Assembly: GCA_026826555.1 (NCBI GenBank) | Contig: JAKSZT010020697.1 | Location: 1,833,685-1,897,684 of the forward strand | Length of the DNA stretch: 64,000 bases | Reading direction: 5' to 3' | Source of the DNA: Tolypeutes matacus | Lineage: Eukaryota; Chordata; Mammalia; Cingulata; Chlamyphoridae | Part shown: positions 1-10,545 of the stretch, piece by piece | Layout: every line of letters begins with the position of its first letter | Position numbering within the stretch: position 1 is the stretch's first letter | Program-made: the position numbers and the translations under genes | The notes under the pieces: generated by a model | What the model was told of the DNA's origin: nothing | The model's database searches: none | The model's input: the letters and a program-made list of their open reading frames with translations, nothing else

Positions 1-1184
1 GTCTATATTGAAAATCAAATATACTCTATAGACAAAATATTAGAAATAATAAAATTTAGAAATAAAATTAGATATGAAACCAATCTAAAATTAATTGCAC
101 CAAAAACAATAAGGAATTGTAATTGGAAGAAAATATATTGTATATTAACAATGATAACATAATATACACATTTTTACCTATGATTACAGCAAGCCAAAAG
201 TGAGCAAATCATTTGTTGACAAAATTATAAAATTTGATTGAAAGACATTAAAGAAGAACTAAATAAATGGTCATTTAGATCAATGATATACAATGATACT
301 GTATTGCAAAACTATATATGAAGACATTAATTATCCCTACACTGGCCGATAGCTGGAATGCAACTTCATCAAACTCACAAGAAGTTTTTTTTTTATTCAA
401 TAAGTTGATTTTAAAATCCACGTGATCGACCAAAGGCCAAGAATAGCCTGGATAATCTTGTCGGGGCCCTGCCCTACCAAATAAATGGATTTATCACAAA
501 TCTGGAATAAAAAATAAATATTATTGGGAAAATAGGTTATCTATGTAGAAAAATTGAAATTTGACTTCTAAGCTCATAATACATTCACAAATCAGTACCT
601 AATGGATTGAAGACTTAAATGTAAAAGGTAAAACTTTGAAATACATCTTCATAGCTTCAGAGAAGAGAAATAATGGCTGAACATAAAAGAATATTTCACC
701 AGATTAAAAAAAATTAATGACTACATTAGCATTAATAACTTTTAGTCATCAAAAGATTCTATTTTAAAAATGAAAATACAAGCCATGAACTTTAGGAAGA
801 ATTAGAACAAAGATTATAATTTTAAAAGGTCCTTCAGAAAATCAACAAGGAAAAGGCAAACAGATCCACATAAAAATGGCCAAGAGATAGTAACAAGTAT
901 TACACAGAAGAAAACCAAATTCCTAATAGGTGGGAAAAATAATCCCTCCAAACAGTAATCCAAGAATTGCAAGATAAGACAAAGAAATGCCGTTTACAAT
1001 CACCAGTATGATAAAAATTAAAAATTCTGATAATACCATCTATGTCAAGAATGTGGAGCAATGAGGAGTATGCACTAACGATGAGAACTCAGTGTTACAA
1101 ACATTGGAAAGTACAATTTGCATCATTATGTAAAGCTTATGAGCCTAACCTTATAATTCAAAATATCTTAGGTACACCCTAGAG
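1..1184 (+). mobile_element. Ancient L1 fragment, ORF2 fossil (5' part)
   Basis: This is A-rich, heavily decayed L1 ORF2 sequence reading left to right. Phrases typical of the late ORF2 region can be followed, such as the 'actaaataaatgg' stretch near 257-270 and the wording before the 3' UTR around 840-1120. No reading frame survives. The element resumes at 1503 and again at 2413 after two younger insertions. The divergence suggests an old mammal-wide L1M-type element, but the subfamily cannot be named by eye. Confidence 0.7.
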
Positions 1185-1502
1185 CAGTGCCATCCAATAG
1201 AAATTGAATTCAATGCATATATGTGATTTTAAATTTTCCAAGAACCACCTTAAAAATAGATTTTTTTAAAGAGCAAGCTAACAACAAAACAGGTGAAATT
1301 ACTTTTAATAATACATTTTATTTATGCACAAAATAACATTTCAATGTTAGTATAAAAATGTGAATTAGATATTGCATCTATTTTGCACTACATTTTAAAA
1401 GTCTAGTATGCATTTTACACTTATAGCACATCTCAATTTAGACCAGCCACATTTGAAGCGCTCATTAGCCACCTGTGCTAATGAGTGCCATATTGAACAC
1501 TG
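1185..1502. mobile_element. Non-autonomous hAT-type DNA transposon (MITE)
   Basis: The segment starts CAGTGCCATCCAATAG and ends CATATTGAACACTG, giving imperfect terminal inverted repeats of the CAGTG...CACTG type seen in hAT-Charlie MITEs. The inner wording (about 'acatctcaatttagacc' at 1431) is familiar from a common mammalian family. The flanking 8-base duplication is not recognisable, in line with great age. It interrupts the ancient L1. Confidence 0.65.
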
Positions 1503-1738
1503 CAAGTTAAAGAATCACCAGAAACACAAATGTTTATATTCACGGCAGCATTGTTCATAACAGAAAAAGCCTGGAAACAATCCAAACGCCAAATGACATG
1601 AGAATGGTTCTGTTAATTGGAGATTACTCATATAGTGGAATACTACGCAGCAGCAAAGGTGACAAAACAGCAGCCATACACACGAATAAATCTTAGAAAC
1701 AGATATTGAACGAGAAAAGCAAGTCGCACAGGAATATA
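1503..1738 (+). mobile_element. Ancient L1 fragment, end of ORF2
   Basis: Continuation of the L1 interrupted at 1184. The wording around 1535-1735 (cggcagcattgttcataac, then a tggaatactac-like stretch) is the standard end of L1 ORF2 in sense orientation. No open frame remains. Confidence 0.75.
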
Positions 1739-2412
1739 TTGCTTTGAATGTTATGTTGAAGTCCTTCGGCTGGTGAAGCGCAAATACCTCCAGCCAACCT
1801 TTGAGAATGCAAAAAAGGACAGCTTTGTTTAGATCAAAAGCCCTGGAGGGGGAGAAGGGAGAGTGAAGGTGGCAAAGGGGCCCTGGTTTACCTAATGGAG
1901 GCTCCTGCGAGGGTCCATGGGAGAGGCGCGGAAGAAGCGCCTATGGGTCGCTGCTCTTTCCTTCCTTGTGACCCAGAGGGCAGGGGCATGGTTTTCCAGT
2001 TGATGCTGGGGATTGGAAGATTCTAACTATATAGTTTTTCCAGGATATGGCTAGAAAAGCAGGAGCAGCAAAGGGCCATTTGGAGAAGCTGAGGGGCAGC
2101 TTCTTATCCTCCATGCCACATGGAGATACAGGTCTTGCCAGTAAATTATGCATAGCAAACGGGCAAGAGGCTAGGCAGAGCAGCAGCACCAGGTGCCATT
2201 TGGAGAAGCTAAGGGCATCTCTTATCACCCTAACTGTATGGAGTGCCAGGCCCTTTGGAGAAGTGGCAGGGGCCGTTGGGAGAAACTAAGGCGACTCTTA
2301 CCATCCAAAGAGGTACAGGCCCTGCTAGCAGCAATTGCTGAGGATAGGGCTGACTGAGGGGGTCGCTCAAAGGAAAGTTACAACTAAGCCAGGCAGGATG
2401 ATGAGGCACCCA
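1739..2412. mobile_element. Unclassified LTR-like insertion with internal repeats
   Basis: A 674-base block interrupts the L1 3' end. It is flanked by 'atata' on both sides (1734-1738 and 2413-2417), and its ends resemble TG...CA, as in a solo LTR with a 5-base duplication. It is much more GC-rich than its surroundings. It holds three imperfect copies of a unit built around GCCATTTGGAGAAGCT (near 2075, 2192 and 2273). Short frames of 80 and 95 codons overlap here on opposite strands, but neither looks like a protein. The AT-only flank makes the target duplication weak evidence. Confidence 0.4.
2075..2330. repeat. Three imperfect direct repeats
   Basis: Units starting near 2075, 2192 and 2273 share a 'cc(a/g)ttTGGAGAAgcTaAGG' core followed by a ctcttatc-like stretch. 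Spacing is about 117 and 81 bases, so this is a decayed and irregular array inside the LTR-like insertion. Confidence 0.6.
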
Positions 2413-2735
2413 ATATAATTTCTGTTATGCTATTACATATATATTGTACAACATATATTCATGAAGCCCCAAGGAAGCAAAACTAAACAATGTGTTGTTT
2501 GGAAATATATACAGAAGCAATGACACTGTGAAGAAAAGCAAGTGAGTAAAACAAAGGGAAGTATAGTGGTTACTTCTGAGAGAAGCAGGGAAGTGGAAAC
2601 AAGGCATGTTATTTTCTTTCTTAATCGTGTTTTCATGGGTGTTCTTTTTATTATTCTGTTTCATAACTCACATGTTAGTTTTATTAATTATTTTTTATGT
2701 ATTAAATTATTCATAATAAAGTGAGAAAAATGAAG
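2413..2735 (+). mobile_element. Ancient L1 3' UTR
   Basis: Last part of the L1 that starts at 1. The stretch through 'gtggttacttctgagag' (2566-2582) and 'catgggtgttc' (2634), ending in an AATAAAG near 2714, follows the usual L1M 3' UTR order. Confidence 0.75.
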
Positions 2736-3087
2736 AGATACTCTGGAAAACACTGCATCACTCTGTCTATGGCCATTTTCATCTTCCGATTCAGACATTT
2801 TCTTTTTCTTTTTTTATTTAAAAATTGTTATTATAGTATGTCATGCATACATGAACAAACAAATGATAAGTGCATAGTAAAAGTTGTGAATTTACAAAAC
2901 AATCATACATAGCATGCAGGTCTCCATACATCACCCCATCACCAATACCTTTCTTTGTTGTGGAACATTTGTTACAGGTGATGAAGATACATTGCCAAAA
3001 TATTACTATTAACTATTGTCCATATCTTACATTTGTGTACTTTTCCTCAAATCCACCCTATTTTTTATTGTTGTTTGAATCAGTTTT
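2736..3087 (-). mobile_element. L1 3'-UTR fragment
   Basis: T-rich start, then the sequence running through 'catacatgaacaaac' (2846) and 'tttgttacaggtgatg' (2968). The same block recurs at 3088-3400 and 16950-17220, and in reverse complement at 8910-9285. It is the 3' terminal region of a xenarthran L1 lying on the minus strand, here cut off after about 300 bases. Confidence 0.6.
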
Positions 3088-4190
3088 TAATATAAAATTT
3101 TATTGAAGTAGATAATTTATACATGAACATACATAAACTATTAGTATATAGTAAAAGTTGTGAACTTTCAAAACAAACATGCATATTTTCACACAAGGGG
3201 CCCATACAATGTCCCTCCACCAGCTCCTTGCGTTGTTGTGAAACATTTGTTACAAATTATAAAAGAGCATTGTCAGAATATTACTATTAACTACATTACT
3301 ACTAACTATTGCCCATATCTTACATTTGATATATTTTTCCCCAAACCCATCCATTTGTTAACATTCTGTATTAGTACTATATATTTTTAAAGTTCGTGAG
3401 AGAACATTTTCATCTTTGTTCGGTACAACAAACTGTGGACTGTGTTCTGTATAACAAAATGTGGATTGAGTAAAATAAACACAGTTCATCTTCTGCTACT
3501 GGGTACCCATGTTATACAGTCTCATGCTTTGCACAATCCATTCAAAGTGTACTCAGTGGTGCTCATTTTCATCACAGAGTTGTACTGTCATCACGTCAGT
3601 CAATATTAGAATGTTTTCATTACTCCAAAAGGAAAAAATACCATACCCCCTTATACTCTCTATTTTTATCCACTAGAATTCATATTCTTCTTTGCCATCA
3701 CTGCAAAAATATTACAATACTACTGCTAACTATAGTTAGAACACTTTTCAAAAGATCATTCTTATATTTAACCACAATCTTCATCCACCACTGAAATCAC
3801 TGTTATATAGTCCCTAGATTCTTCTCTAGCTTCCTTTCAATTGATATTTACATCCACCAACTACAGGTTTTAACCAAAATCACATTTATAAGTCAGCAGT
3901 GTTAGTTGTACTTACTATGTGTAACCATCAACTCTATTCATTTCCACACTTTCATAATAAGCCTTATTAAAAATTCTAAATACATTAAGCATCATCTCCC
4001 ATCCTCAACTTACTTTCTATCTCCTAGTAACCTATACTCTATAGTTTATACATGAGTTTATTCATTGTATTTAATTCATATTAGTGAGAACATATAGTAT
4101 TTGTCCTTTTGTGTCTGGCTATTTCACTCAACATAATATCCACCAGGTTCATCTATCTTGTCATAGGCATCCTGATTTCATTTCTCCTTA
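3088..4190 (-). mobile_element. L1 3' UTR (minus strand)
   Basis: Second and longer copy of the same L1 3' terminal block. It begins with a T-rich tail and then runs through the stretch at 3160-3390. It continues directly into antisense ORF2 sequence at about 4190, so this is the 3' UTR of that L1. No coding potential. Confidence 0.65.
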
Positions 4191-5204
4191 TAGCTGAATA
4201 GTATTCCGTTGTATATATATATATATCACATTTTGTTTATCCATTCATCTGCTAATGGGCACTTGTGCTGTTCCATATTTTAGCAGTTGTGAATAATGAT
4301 GCTATGAACATCAGCATGCAAATGACAGTTTGCATCCTGGCTTTAGTTCTTCTGAATATATTCCTAGTAATGGGATTGCTGTATCATATGACAGTTTTAT
4401 ATTCAGCTTCTTGAGGTACTGCCAAACTGTCTTTCACAGAGGCTGCACCATTGTACATTTCCACCAAAAGTTAAAGACTCTTCCTATTTCTCCACATCCG
4501 CTCCAGCACTTGTAATTTTCTGTATTTTTTTAAAAAAGCAATGTTCATTCTTTAAGGTGCTAAATGGTAATTCATTGTGGTTTTGATCTGCATTTCCCTA
4601 ATAACAAGGTATTTTGAACATTTTTTCCATGTGTTTTTAGCCATCTGTATTTCCTCTTTGGAAAAATGCTTATTCAAGTCTTTTGCCCATTTTTATTTGG
4701 GTTGCTTGTCTTTTTATTGCTGAGTTGTATGATCTCTTTATATAACATGCATATCAAACCCTTATAGGATATGTGGTTTCCAAATAATTTCTCCCATTGA
4801 GCAGGCTGCCTTTTTATTTCCTTGACAAAGTCTTTTGAAGAACAAAAATGATTAATTTTAAGGAGGTGCCATTTACCTATTTTTCCTTTAATCACTGTAG
4901 TTTGGGTGTAAGGTTTAAGAAACTACTGCCTACCACAAGATCTTGAAGATGTTTCCCTACATTTTGTTCTAGAAGTTTTATAGTTCTACCTTTTATATTT
5001 AGGTCCTTATTCAATTTGAGCTAATGTTTGTATAAGATATGAAGTAGGGGTCCTCTTTCTCTCTTTTGGATATGGGTATCCAGGTCTACCAGCACCATTT
5101 GTTGAATAGATTACAACAGGTGGGCTTGACAGCCTTGTCAAAAATCACTTGACCATAGATATGAGGGTCTATTTCTGAGTTCTCAATTCAGTTCCATTAC
5201 CCAC
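4191..5204 (-). pseudogene. L1 ORF2 C-terminal fossil
   Basis: Antisense L1 ORF2: the opening wording (agctgaatagtattccgttg, 4192) is the reverse complement of the end of ORF2. A 73-codon open piece at 4674-4895 reads with the ORF2 pattern K-W-x-L-L-K-I ... S-S-K-D-F-V-K. The piece is the C-terminal part only; the reverse transcriptase core is absent. It is 5'-truncated where a MaLR-like LTR starts at 5205. Confidence 0.75.
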
Positions 5205-5768
5205 TGTGGCAGTTTGATATTGTTTATGAATTCCAAAAATAGATATTGGATTATGTTTGTAAACAGTTCTGTTCCCCTGTGCATAATTAAATTATGATTA
5301 GGGCTTTGATTAGGTCACATCAGTAGGACACACCACAGAGAAGGGAGGTTGGAGTTTTGAGCTGGATTCCTGGGAAGTAAACACACAGGAGAAGAACACA
5401 GAGGAATAGAGATGGCTCCATAGACACAGCAGAGGCCCCAGGAAGAGAGATGAGCCTAACAGCCTACAGCTGCAGCTGAGCCTGGGGAGAAATGAGCCCT
5501 GGGGAGAGAGATGAGCACTTTACCAGCCTATAGCTGAGATTGGAAGGAGCTGGGACCGCAGAGCCTTAAGCAGCAGAATAAAGAAGGCTGGACCCTCACA
5601 GACATTGCCCACCATCTTGCTTCAACATGTGGCAACAGACTTTGGTGAGGGAAGTAATTTATGCTTTATGGCCTGGTAACTGTAAGCTTCTACCTCTAAT
5701 AAATACTCTTTATAAAAGTAACAGGTTTCTGGTACTTTACATCAGCACCCCTTTGGCTGACTATTACA
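5205..5768 (+). mobile_element. Solo LTR, ERVL-MaLR-like family
   Basis: This 564-base segment runs from TGTGGCAGTTTGATATTG to ...CTGACTATTACA. The order of parts matches MaLR LTRs: a 'ccaccatcttgcttcaac' block near 5609, then 'ctgtaagcttctac' and a TAATAAATAC polyadenylation region (5678-5705), then the 'tttggctgactatta' end. Four more LTRs of this family lie in the window (7357 in reverse, 37280, 57631 and 60013). Flanks 'cccac' and 'accac' could be a decayed 5-base target duplication. Confidence 0.7.
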
Positions 5769-6350
5769 ACCACCCTATTATTAACACCACATATTAGTAT
5801 TATATATTTGTTATAGTTCATGATAGGACATTCTCATATTTGTCCTGTTAACCTCAGTCCATCTTCCATCATAGGATTCACTGTGTTATACAGCCCTATG
5901 CCTTATACGATCCATTCAAATTGTACATTTGCTTTCATTTTCATCACTAGGTTGAGCTGTCATCACCACAGTCACTTTTCAAACATTTTTATTACTCCAA
6001 GAGGAAAAATCCCATACCCACTTATTGTTGATACTTAGAATTGATATATTTTATTCTTTGCCATTGCTGCAAAATACAATATTATTGCTAACTATAGTCC
6101 ATAAGTTACATTAGTTATAATTCTCCCATATATTACTATATTTTTAACACTTTGTAATAGAAGAGCATTCTTATATTTACATTAATCACAATCTTCATCC
6201 ACTATCATAATCACTATGTTATAGTCCTTAGATTATACTCTAGCTTCCTTTCAATTGAAATTTATTATCCTAGACTACCCCTTTAAGCCACAATAACATT
6301 TATAAATCAACACTCTTAGTTATTCTCACAATGAAGGCTTCACATATTTT
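5769..6350 (-). mobile_element. L1 3'-UTR fragment
   Basis: Antisense L1 3' UTR, parallel to 3330-3960 and 17190-17760 (shared stretches include 'attactccaagaggaaaaat' at 5991 and the 'cttcatccac' wording near 6193). Both ends are truncated. No coding potential. Confidence 0.6.
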
Positions 6351-7234
6351 CAACATTTCTGTATAGTTGTAGAGAATGGCCAAGCAATGTGTATAAGTGG
6401 CAACTTAAAAACCTTTATTATAGATCAGGCAGTAGGCCAAATATTATATAGCCAAAATCTTAATCACTGTTAAAAGCAAATTAGTGGGCACTTTCATTGT
6501 CCCCATTTTGTACATCAGTAAATGAATTAGATGAAATAAAGACTCACAAATTAAATTAATTACCCAAAGTCATGTGATCAAGTAAATGGTCAAGTCAGAA
6601 TTTTAACTGAGATCTAAAACCAGAGGTATAATGTTTCCATTCAAGATGCTGTTTTCCTGTCCTCTTTTCTTTATTTTCAGGATGCACTGAGCATATGCTG
6701 AGTGCTGTGGCAAATACAAAAGGATAACTTCAAGGTTTTTTTAAAGGAGAAGAGTGCAATTGCTGGAAACAGGGTATGATGTCATTAATATTGAATAGGG
6801 ACAATATATAAACAACTGCCACTGGTTAAGTAAATTCTTAATGCCACTAAGCACTTTCTCTAGGAGAGATGCTAGATATGCATCAGATCTCTAGCCTTCA
6901 CAATGCTCCTGGATATTTATTATTCTTATTTGTAGATGAGTAAATTGAGGCTCAGAAATATTTACGTATTGAGCAAAGATCATATATGTAGTCAATGGCA
7001 GTGATGGGATGTAAACCTAAGCTGGGGTGCTCCCTGAGACCCTCATTTCTCCCAGGGAAGGTGATAGTTCCTAGCTGCTACTTTGGTGACAGCTACATCC
7101 TCTGGGAGTTACTGTGACTGTTTCAGCCAAGTGACCCCTAAAACTTGCTCCTGTTTAGTGTTATGGCCCCCAGAAACTGTTCCTATAACATCTCTTATCT
7201 CTTTGGTTCTGCCTGCTCTTGGGATCCTCAAACC
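6351..7234. other. Intergenic, two MIR-like relics
   Basis: No gene. The stretches at about 6485-6640 and 6790-7015 follow the MIR order: a 'ttgtccccattttgtacatc' block at 6499, a 'gtagatgagtaaattgaggc' block at 6932, then a stretch ending in a phrase like 'ggatgtaaacctaagct'. MIR is an ancient tRNA-derived SINE; both copies are heavily decayed. The rest is unassigned. Confidence 0.5.
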
Positions 7235-7352
7235 AAAGTTTAAAAAACAATGATGGTGATGATGATGACAGTGGCTAACTTTTCCTAAGTATTTACTATG
7301 AATCTGAACCATATACTGAGAAGCCATTCTTCCTCACAATAACCCATCATGG
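7235..7352 (+). mobile_element. MIR fragment, left half (split by LTR)
   Basis: The sequence through 'cctcacaataacccatcat' (7332-7350) reads like the first half of a MIR element. The matching second half starts directly after the LTR at 8008, so the LTR inserted into this MIR. Confidence 0.5.
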
Positions 7353-7356
7353 AGCT

Positions 7357-8007
7357 TGCTTTAGTTTGCCAAAAAGCTGCTGAAGGAGAGTTCCAGAAAT
7401 GTGTTGGTACTTTTATAAAGGTATTCACTTGGGGCAAAAGCTCACAGTTCAAAGACCATGAAAAGTCCAACTCAAGGCACTATAAAAGGCTCTTTATCAC
7501 CAAAGTTGATTCTCACATTGTTGCCACCATGTGAAGCAAGATGGCTGCCAATCTCTGGTGGAAGTCTCTACATTTACCTCCAGAATCTACCATCTCTTGG
7601 AGCTCAACTGTGAGCAACCGGGAAAAGAGCTTGTCTCTTTCTTGGTCTCATATCAATCTCAGCTATTCTGCTCTCTTCCCAATTTCAGCTGCAAGCTATC
7701 AGGAATATAGCAGGGCTGATGTCCTTTTGACCTGCTCTGTGAGCCCAGTCTCTTGGAGAATTCATAATTAAGCAATCCTCTCTCTCACATTGTGGAATCA
7801 AATATGCCAGCTGCCTGTATCCTCTCTCTGTCTGAGTATCTGTGTCTACCTTTATATCAGACACAGCAAAAGGGCAGAGACTCAACATGAATCACACCCC
7901 ACTGACATAATCCAGTCAAAAGGGTCTCATGTCCATAAGAATGGATTAAGTTTACAAACATATGCATTCTTTTTTGGGGATTTATAAAATAATCTCAAAC
8001 TGTCACA
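7357..8007 (-). mobile_element. Solo LTR, ERVL-MaLR-like family (reverse)
   Basis: Reverse complement of the family at 5205, 37280 and 57631. Its sense-strand start is TGTGACAGTTTGAG (read from 8007 down) and its end is GGCAAACTAAAGCA (at 7357). Length is 651 bases. Flanks 'gagct' (7352-7356) and 'tagct' (8008-8012) match in 4 of 5 positions, as expected for an old 5-base duplication. Short frames here, such as the 76-codon one at 7541, are chance. Confidence 0.75.
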
Positions 8008-8170
8008 TAGCTATTATACTTATTGTATTGTGCCCATTGTCACAAATCAGAAAAATGAAGCACAATTTATTTAAAGTAACACATTCAAGTTTAGCTTTTA
8101 AATGCCAGAGCTCAAATTTGAACCCAGTTTTCTCTGATTTTGAACTTTATGCTCTAATTCCCTTTAGCAG
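8008..8170 (+). mobile_element. MIR fragment, right half
   Basis: Follows the LTR and completes the MIR order: a 'gtgcccattgtcacaaatca' block, then 'ccagagctcaaatttgaacc' at 8104 and 'ttatgctctaattcc' near 8147. Together with 7235-7352 it frames the LTR insertion. Confidence 0.55.
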
Positions 8171-8701
8171 TGTCTCCCAAATTTAAATGATACACAGACC
8201 TCTTTAAAGGAAAAAAAAAAATCTGGGCCTTCAATATTGACTTAAATTACCACTTTTTGTATTTTTATTATAAGCATATATTACTTCTTAAAAATTTGCT
8301 AATGTAACAAAATAGAAAAAATGAGTGATTCAATGTTAGGTAAAAATGTAGGATGTAAAATTACTATATTACAACTACAAAGCACAAAAACATAAACAAA
8401 AGATGGTGCATAGCTTTACAAAATGGAGGAGATAAACCAGAATGCTCACAGTAGTTTACCTCCATAGTTTCAGCTCCTAGCACAGTTGAAGTATGCAATA
8501 AATATTTGTGATTCTTGAATAAACATTGGGACTAGGGATGACTTAATCTATTTTCCAAAATTGCTGTAATGATAATTACTTATAATTATAAGACCTTCAT
8601 ATTGAAAAAAAATTAAGTTAAATTTAAGTGTAAGAGAGATTTCACACCCCAAATCAATAACATGGGGGAAGAGGCTTTTATGTAGTTTATAGAAAGATAT
8701 C
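8171..8701. other. Unassigned AT-rich intergenic DNA
   Basis: No open frame, RNA gene or recognisable repeat. A short A run lies at 8211-8221. Confidence 0.6.
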
Positions 8702-8806
8702 AAAAGTCAAAAGTAGGGGAGCAGGTATAGTAAGGTGGCTGAGCTCTTGCTTCTCATGTATGAGATCCTGGGTTCAATCCCTGGTCTCTCATTAAAAAAA
8801 GTCAAA
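8702..8806 (+). mobile_element. tRNA-derived SINE (short DAS-like)
   Basis: The body 8712-8796 carries a pol III A box (TGGCTGAGCTC, 8737-8747) and B box (GGTTCAATCCC, 8771-8781), 23 bases apart, followed by an A tail. It is flanked by the perfect 10-base direct repeat aaaagtcaaa (8702-8711 and 8797-8806). Confidence 0.8.
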
Positions 8807-8880
8807 TTTACAATAAGATATGTAGTTAGTTGTGCAAACCTATAGGAATGATAGTGGATTTTTTGTTGCTTTGTTCTCTT

Positions 8881-9285
8881 CTTTTTTTTTTTTTTTTTTT
8901 TTTTTTGGAGTAATGAAGATGTTCTACTATTGATTAAAGTGATGAATGCACAACTCTGTGATTATACTAAATGCCATTGATTGTACACTTAGATGAACTG
9001 TATGTTTTATGATAAAAAAAAATAATAGGGAGGGTTGGGGGGAAGACACTAAATGTGATATATAAATTATAGTTACTACTAATACTTTAATGATGCTCTT
9101 TCATAATTTATAATAAATGATTCACAACAATGCAAGGTATTAGTGGTTGGGTGATGTACGGAAGCCTTGTATGTTATGTAAGTCTGTTTTGCGAGTTCAC
9201 AACTTTTATCATACATTTATTGTTTATTTATGTTCATGAATAAATGATATACTTCAACAAATTTTAAATAAAAGTAAAACAAAAA
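8881..9285 (+). mobile_element. L1 3'-UTR fragment
   Basis: A run of about 25 T (8881-8905) is followed by the sense-orientation form of the L1 3' terminal block found antisense at 2736, 3088 and 16950. It ends with 'aatttt aaataaaag' and an A-rich tail at 9264-9286. The sequences bordering this block (8801 and 9287, both gtcaaat-t/a-tacaa-like) are similar and may be a decayed target duplication. Confidence 0.6.
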
Positions 9286-9413
9286 AGTCAAATATACAAC
9301 AAATTATGGCTACAAATAGAAAAACCATGCCATCTGGACTAAAGGAATTTGAAGTGACTAAGAAAAAAACAGAATTCTTGTCCATGTGGAATGAATGACA
9401 AAATTCATCTATA

Positions 9414-10215
9414 ACACTTCAGCGTTTTGACAACTCTGAAATTTGTAAATAAATTTCAGAGCTGGGGAATTCACTGTTTCTTTCCTCACCTTCACTTTTT
9501 GAGTTTTATCCAGAAGATCTTTGCATGTTTGAATTTTCTGGGCATTAACAAACAATTCCTCTCTCGTTCAATCCGCTGTGCCAGGTAGTATTATTGTTTT
9601 TGCCTTTCTTCAGCTATCCGCATCAGTTTACTCTGATGGGGACCTCCTTTCACTTTTTCCTTCCGCAAGGTCTCTACTGTGGGTCTATGAAAGACTGTCG
9701 ACTAGCTCCCGGGCTGTTCACAGGAGAGTTGCAATATCAAACTGCTCAAGGCATTTGTTATCAAAAAAGAACACATGCTTATTCTGGTGTTTCCCCTGGC
9801 AATCCAGCAGATGGAGCTCTGATTTTAATCTTTCGATTTTCTTAGCTTCTGCAACTCTTTTCATTTCTATGTATTTGACAGGCTGAGTTTCCGTCAGTTC
9901 CAGCAGTTCAGGAGTTACTTCTTCCTTAGCCTTTTTAATAACTTGAACTCCACCCTGGAGCTGAACCCGAGACATTTTACAGTAGAATTCATCTGCAGTT
10001 TTCTCAAGGAACTTCTTCCCAAGAGCTTTGAGATATTCCTGCTTTTTTTCGGGAGCAATCTGTATAGAGTTTGTAATTTTTCTTTTTCTCCAGCAGGTCC
10101 AGATGTTTTTGAAAGCACGGCTGGCTTCACTCTCCGTGTACCCGCTGCCAGGACTTAGCCGCTTTCAGAAGGCCGCCTCCGTGTTGGCTCACCACTGAGA
10201 AAAAATTCATAGACC
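9414..10215 (-). pseudogene. UTP11: UTP11 processed pseudogene
   Basis: The minus strand translates in pieces to UTP11, the small-subunit processome component of nucleolar 18S rRNA maturation, about 253 residues in mammals. The clearest block is at 9718-9975, with the family run V-K-Y-I-E-M-K-R-V-A-E-A-K-K-I-E-R-L-K-S-E followed by an N-K-H-V-F-F-F-D motif. Upstream, 10050-10130 encodes the H-L-x-L-L-E-K-K-K part in another frame, and the stop codon lies at 9419-9421. All parts are contiguous with no introns, so this is a retrocopy. The start region is degraded, an extra A in an A run near 10035-10045 shifts the frame, another shift falls near 9765, and there are in-frame stops. No function is expected. 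Its poly(A) tail is not clear. Confidence 0.9.
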
Positions 10216-10238
10216 ATGCCGGTTCTGCTCCGCTTAAT

Positions 10239-10545
10239 TAAAAAAAAAATTAAATTAATTAATTATTTTAAAAATATTTTAAAATGTGCTTAGATTACAT
10301 AAATGGTACACAAAAATTACAAGGATTCCCATGTTCCCCACCTCCCACACCTCCCACAACATCCCACACAAACATATTTCAATAGTGTGGCACATCACCT
10401 GCAATGGATATACACATCCTGGGGCCTTGCCACCAAGCATGGACCATAGTTCACATTGTAGAGCACACTCTCTCCCACACAGTTCTGCATGCTATATTGA
10501 CTTACTTTTGTTACAATGTTCATAAAATGTGTACAAATATAAAAT
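10239..10545 (-). mobile_element. L1 3'-UTR fragment (younger type)
   Basis: Matches the 3' end of the two full-length L1 elements (compare 38705-38930 and 43895-44110): shared stretches include 'cacctcccacaacatcccac' and 'catcctggggccttgccacc' (10416). Antisense, preceded by a T/A-rich tail at 10238-10280. It is truncated after about 300 bases. Confidence 0.7.

Noticed and set aside
2047..2289. 80- and 95-codon overlapping frames on opposite strands
   Set aside because: They lie within the internal repeats of an LTR-like insertion; repeat-driven composition, no family features.
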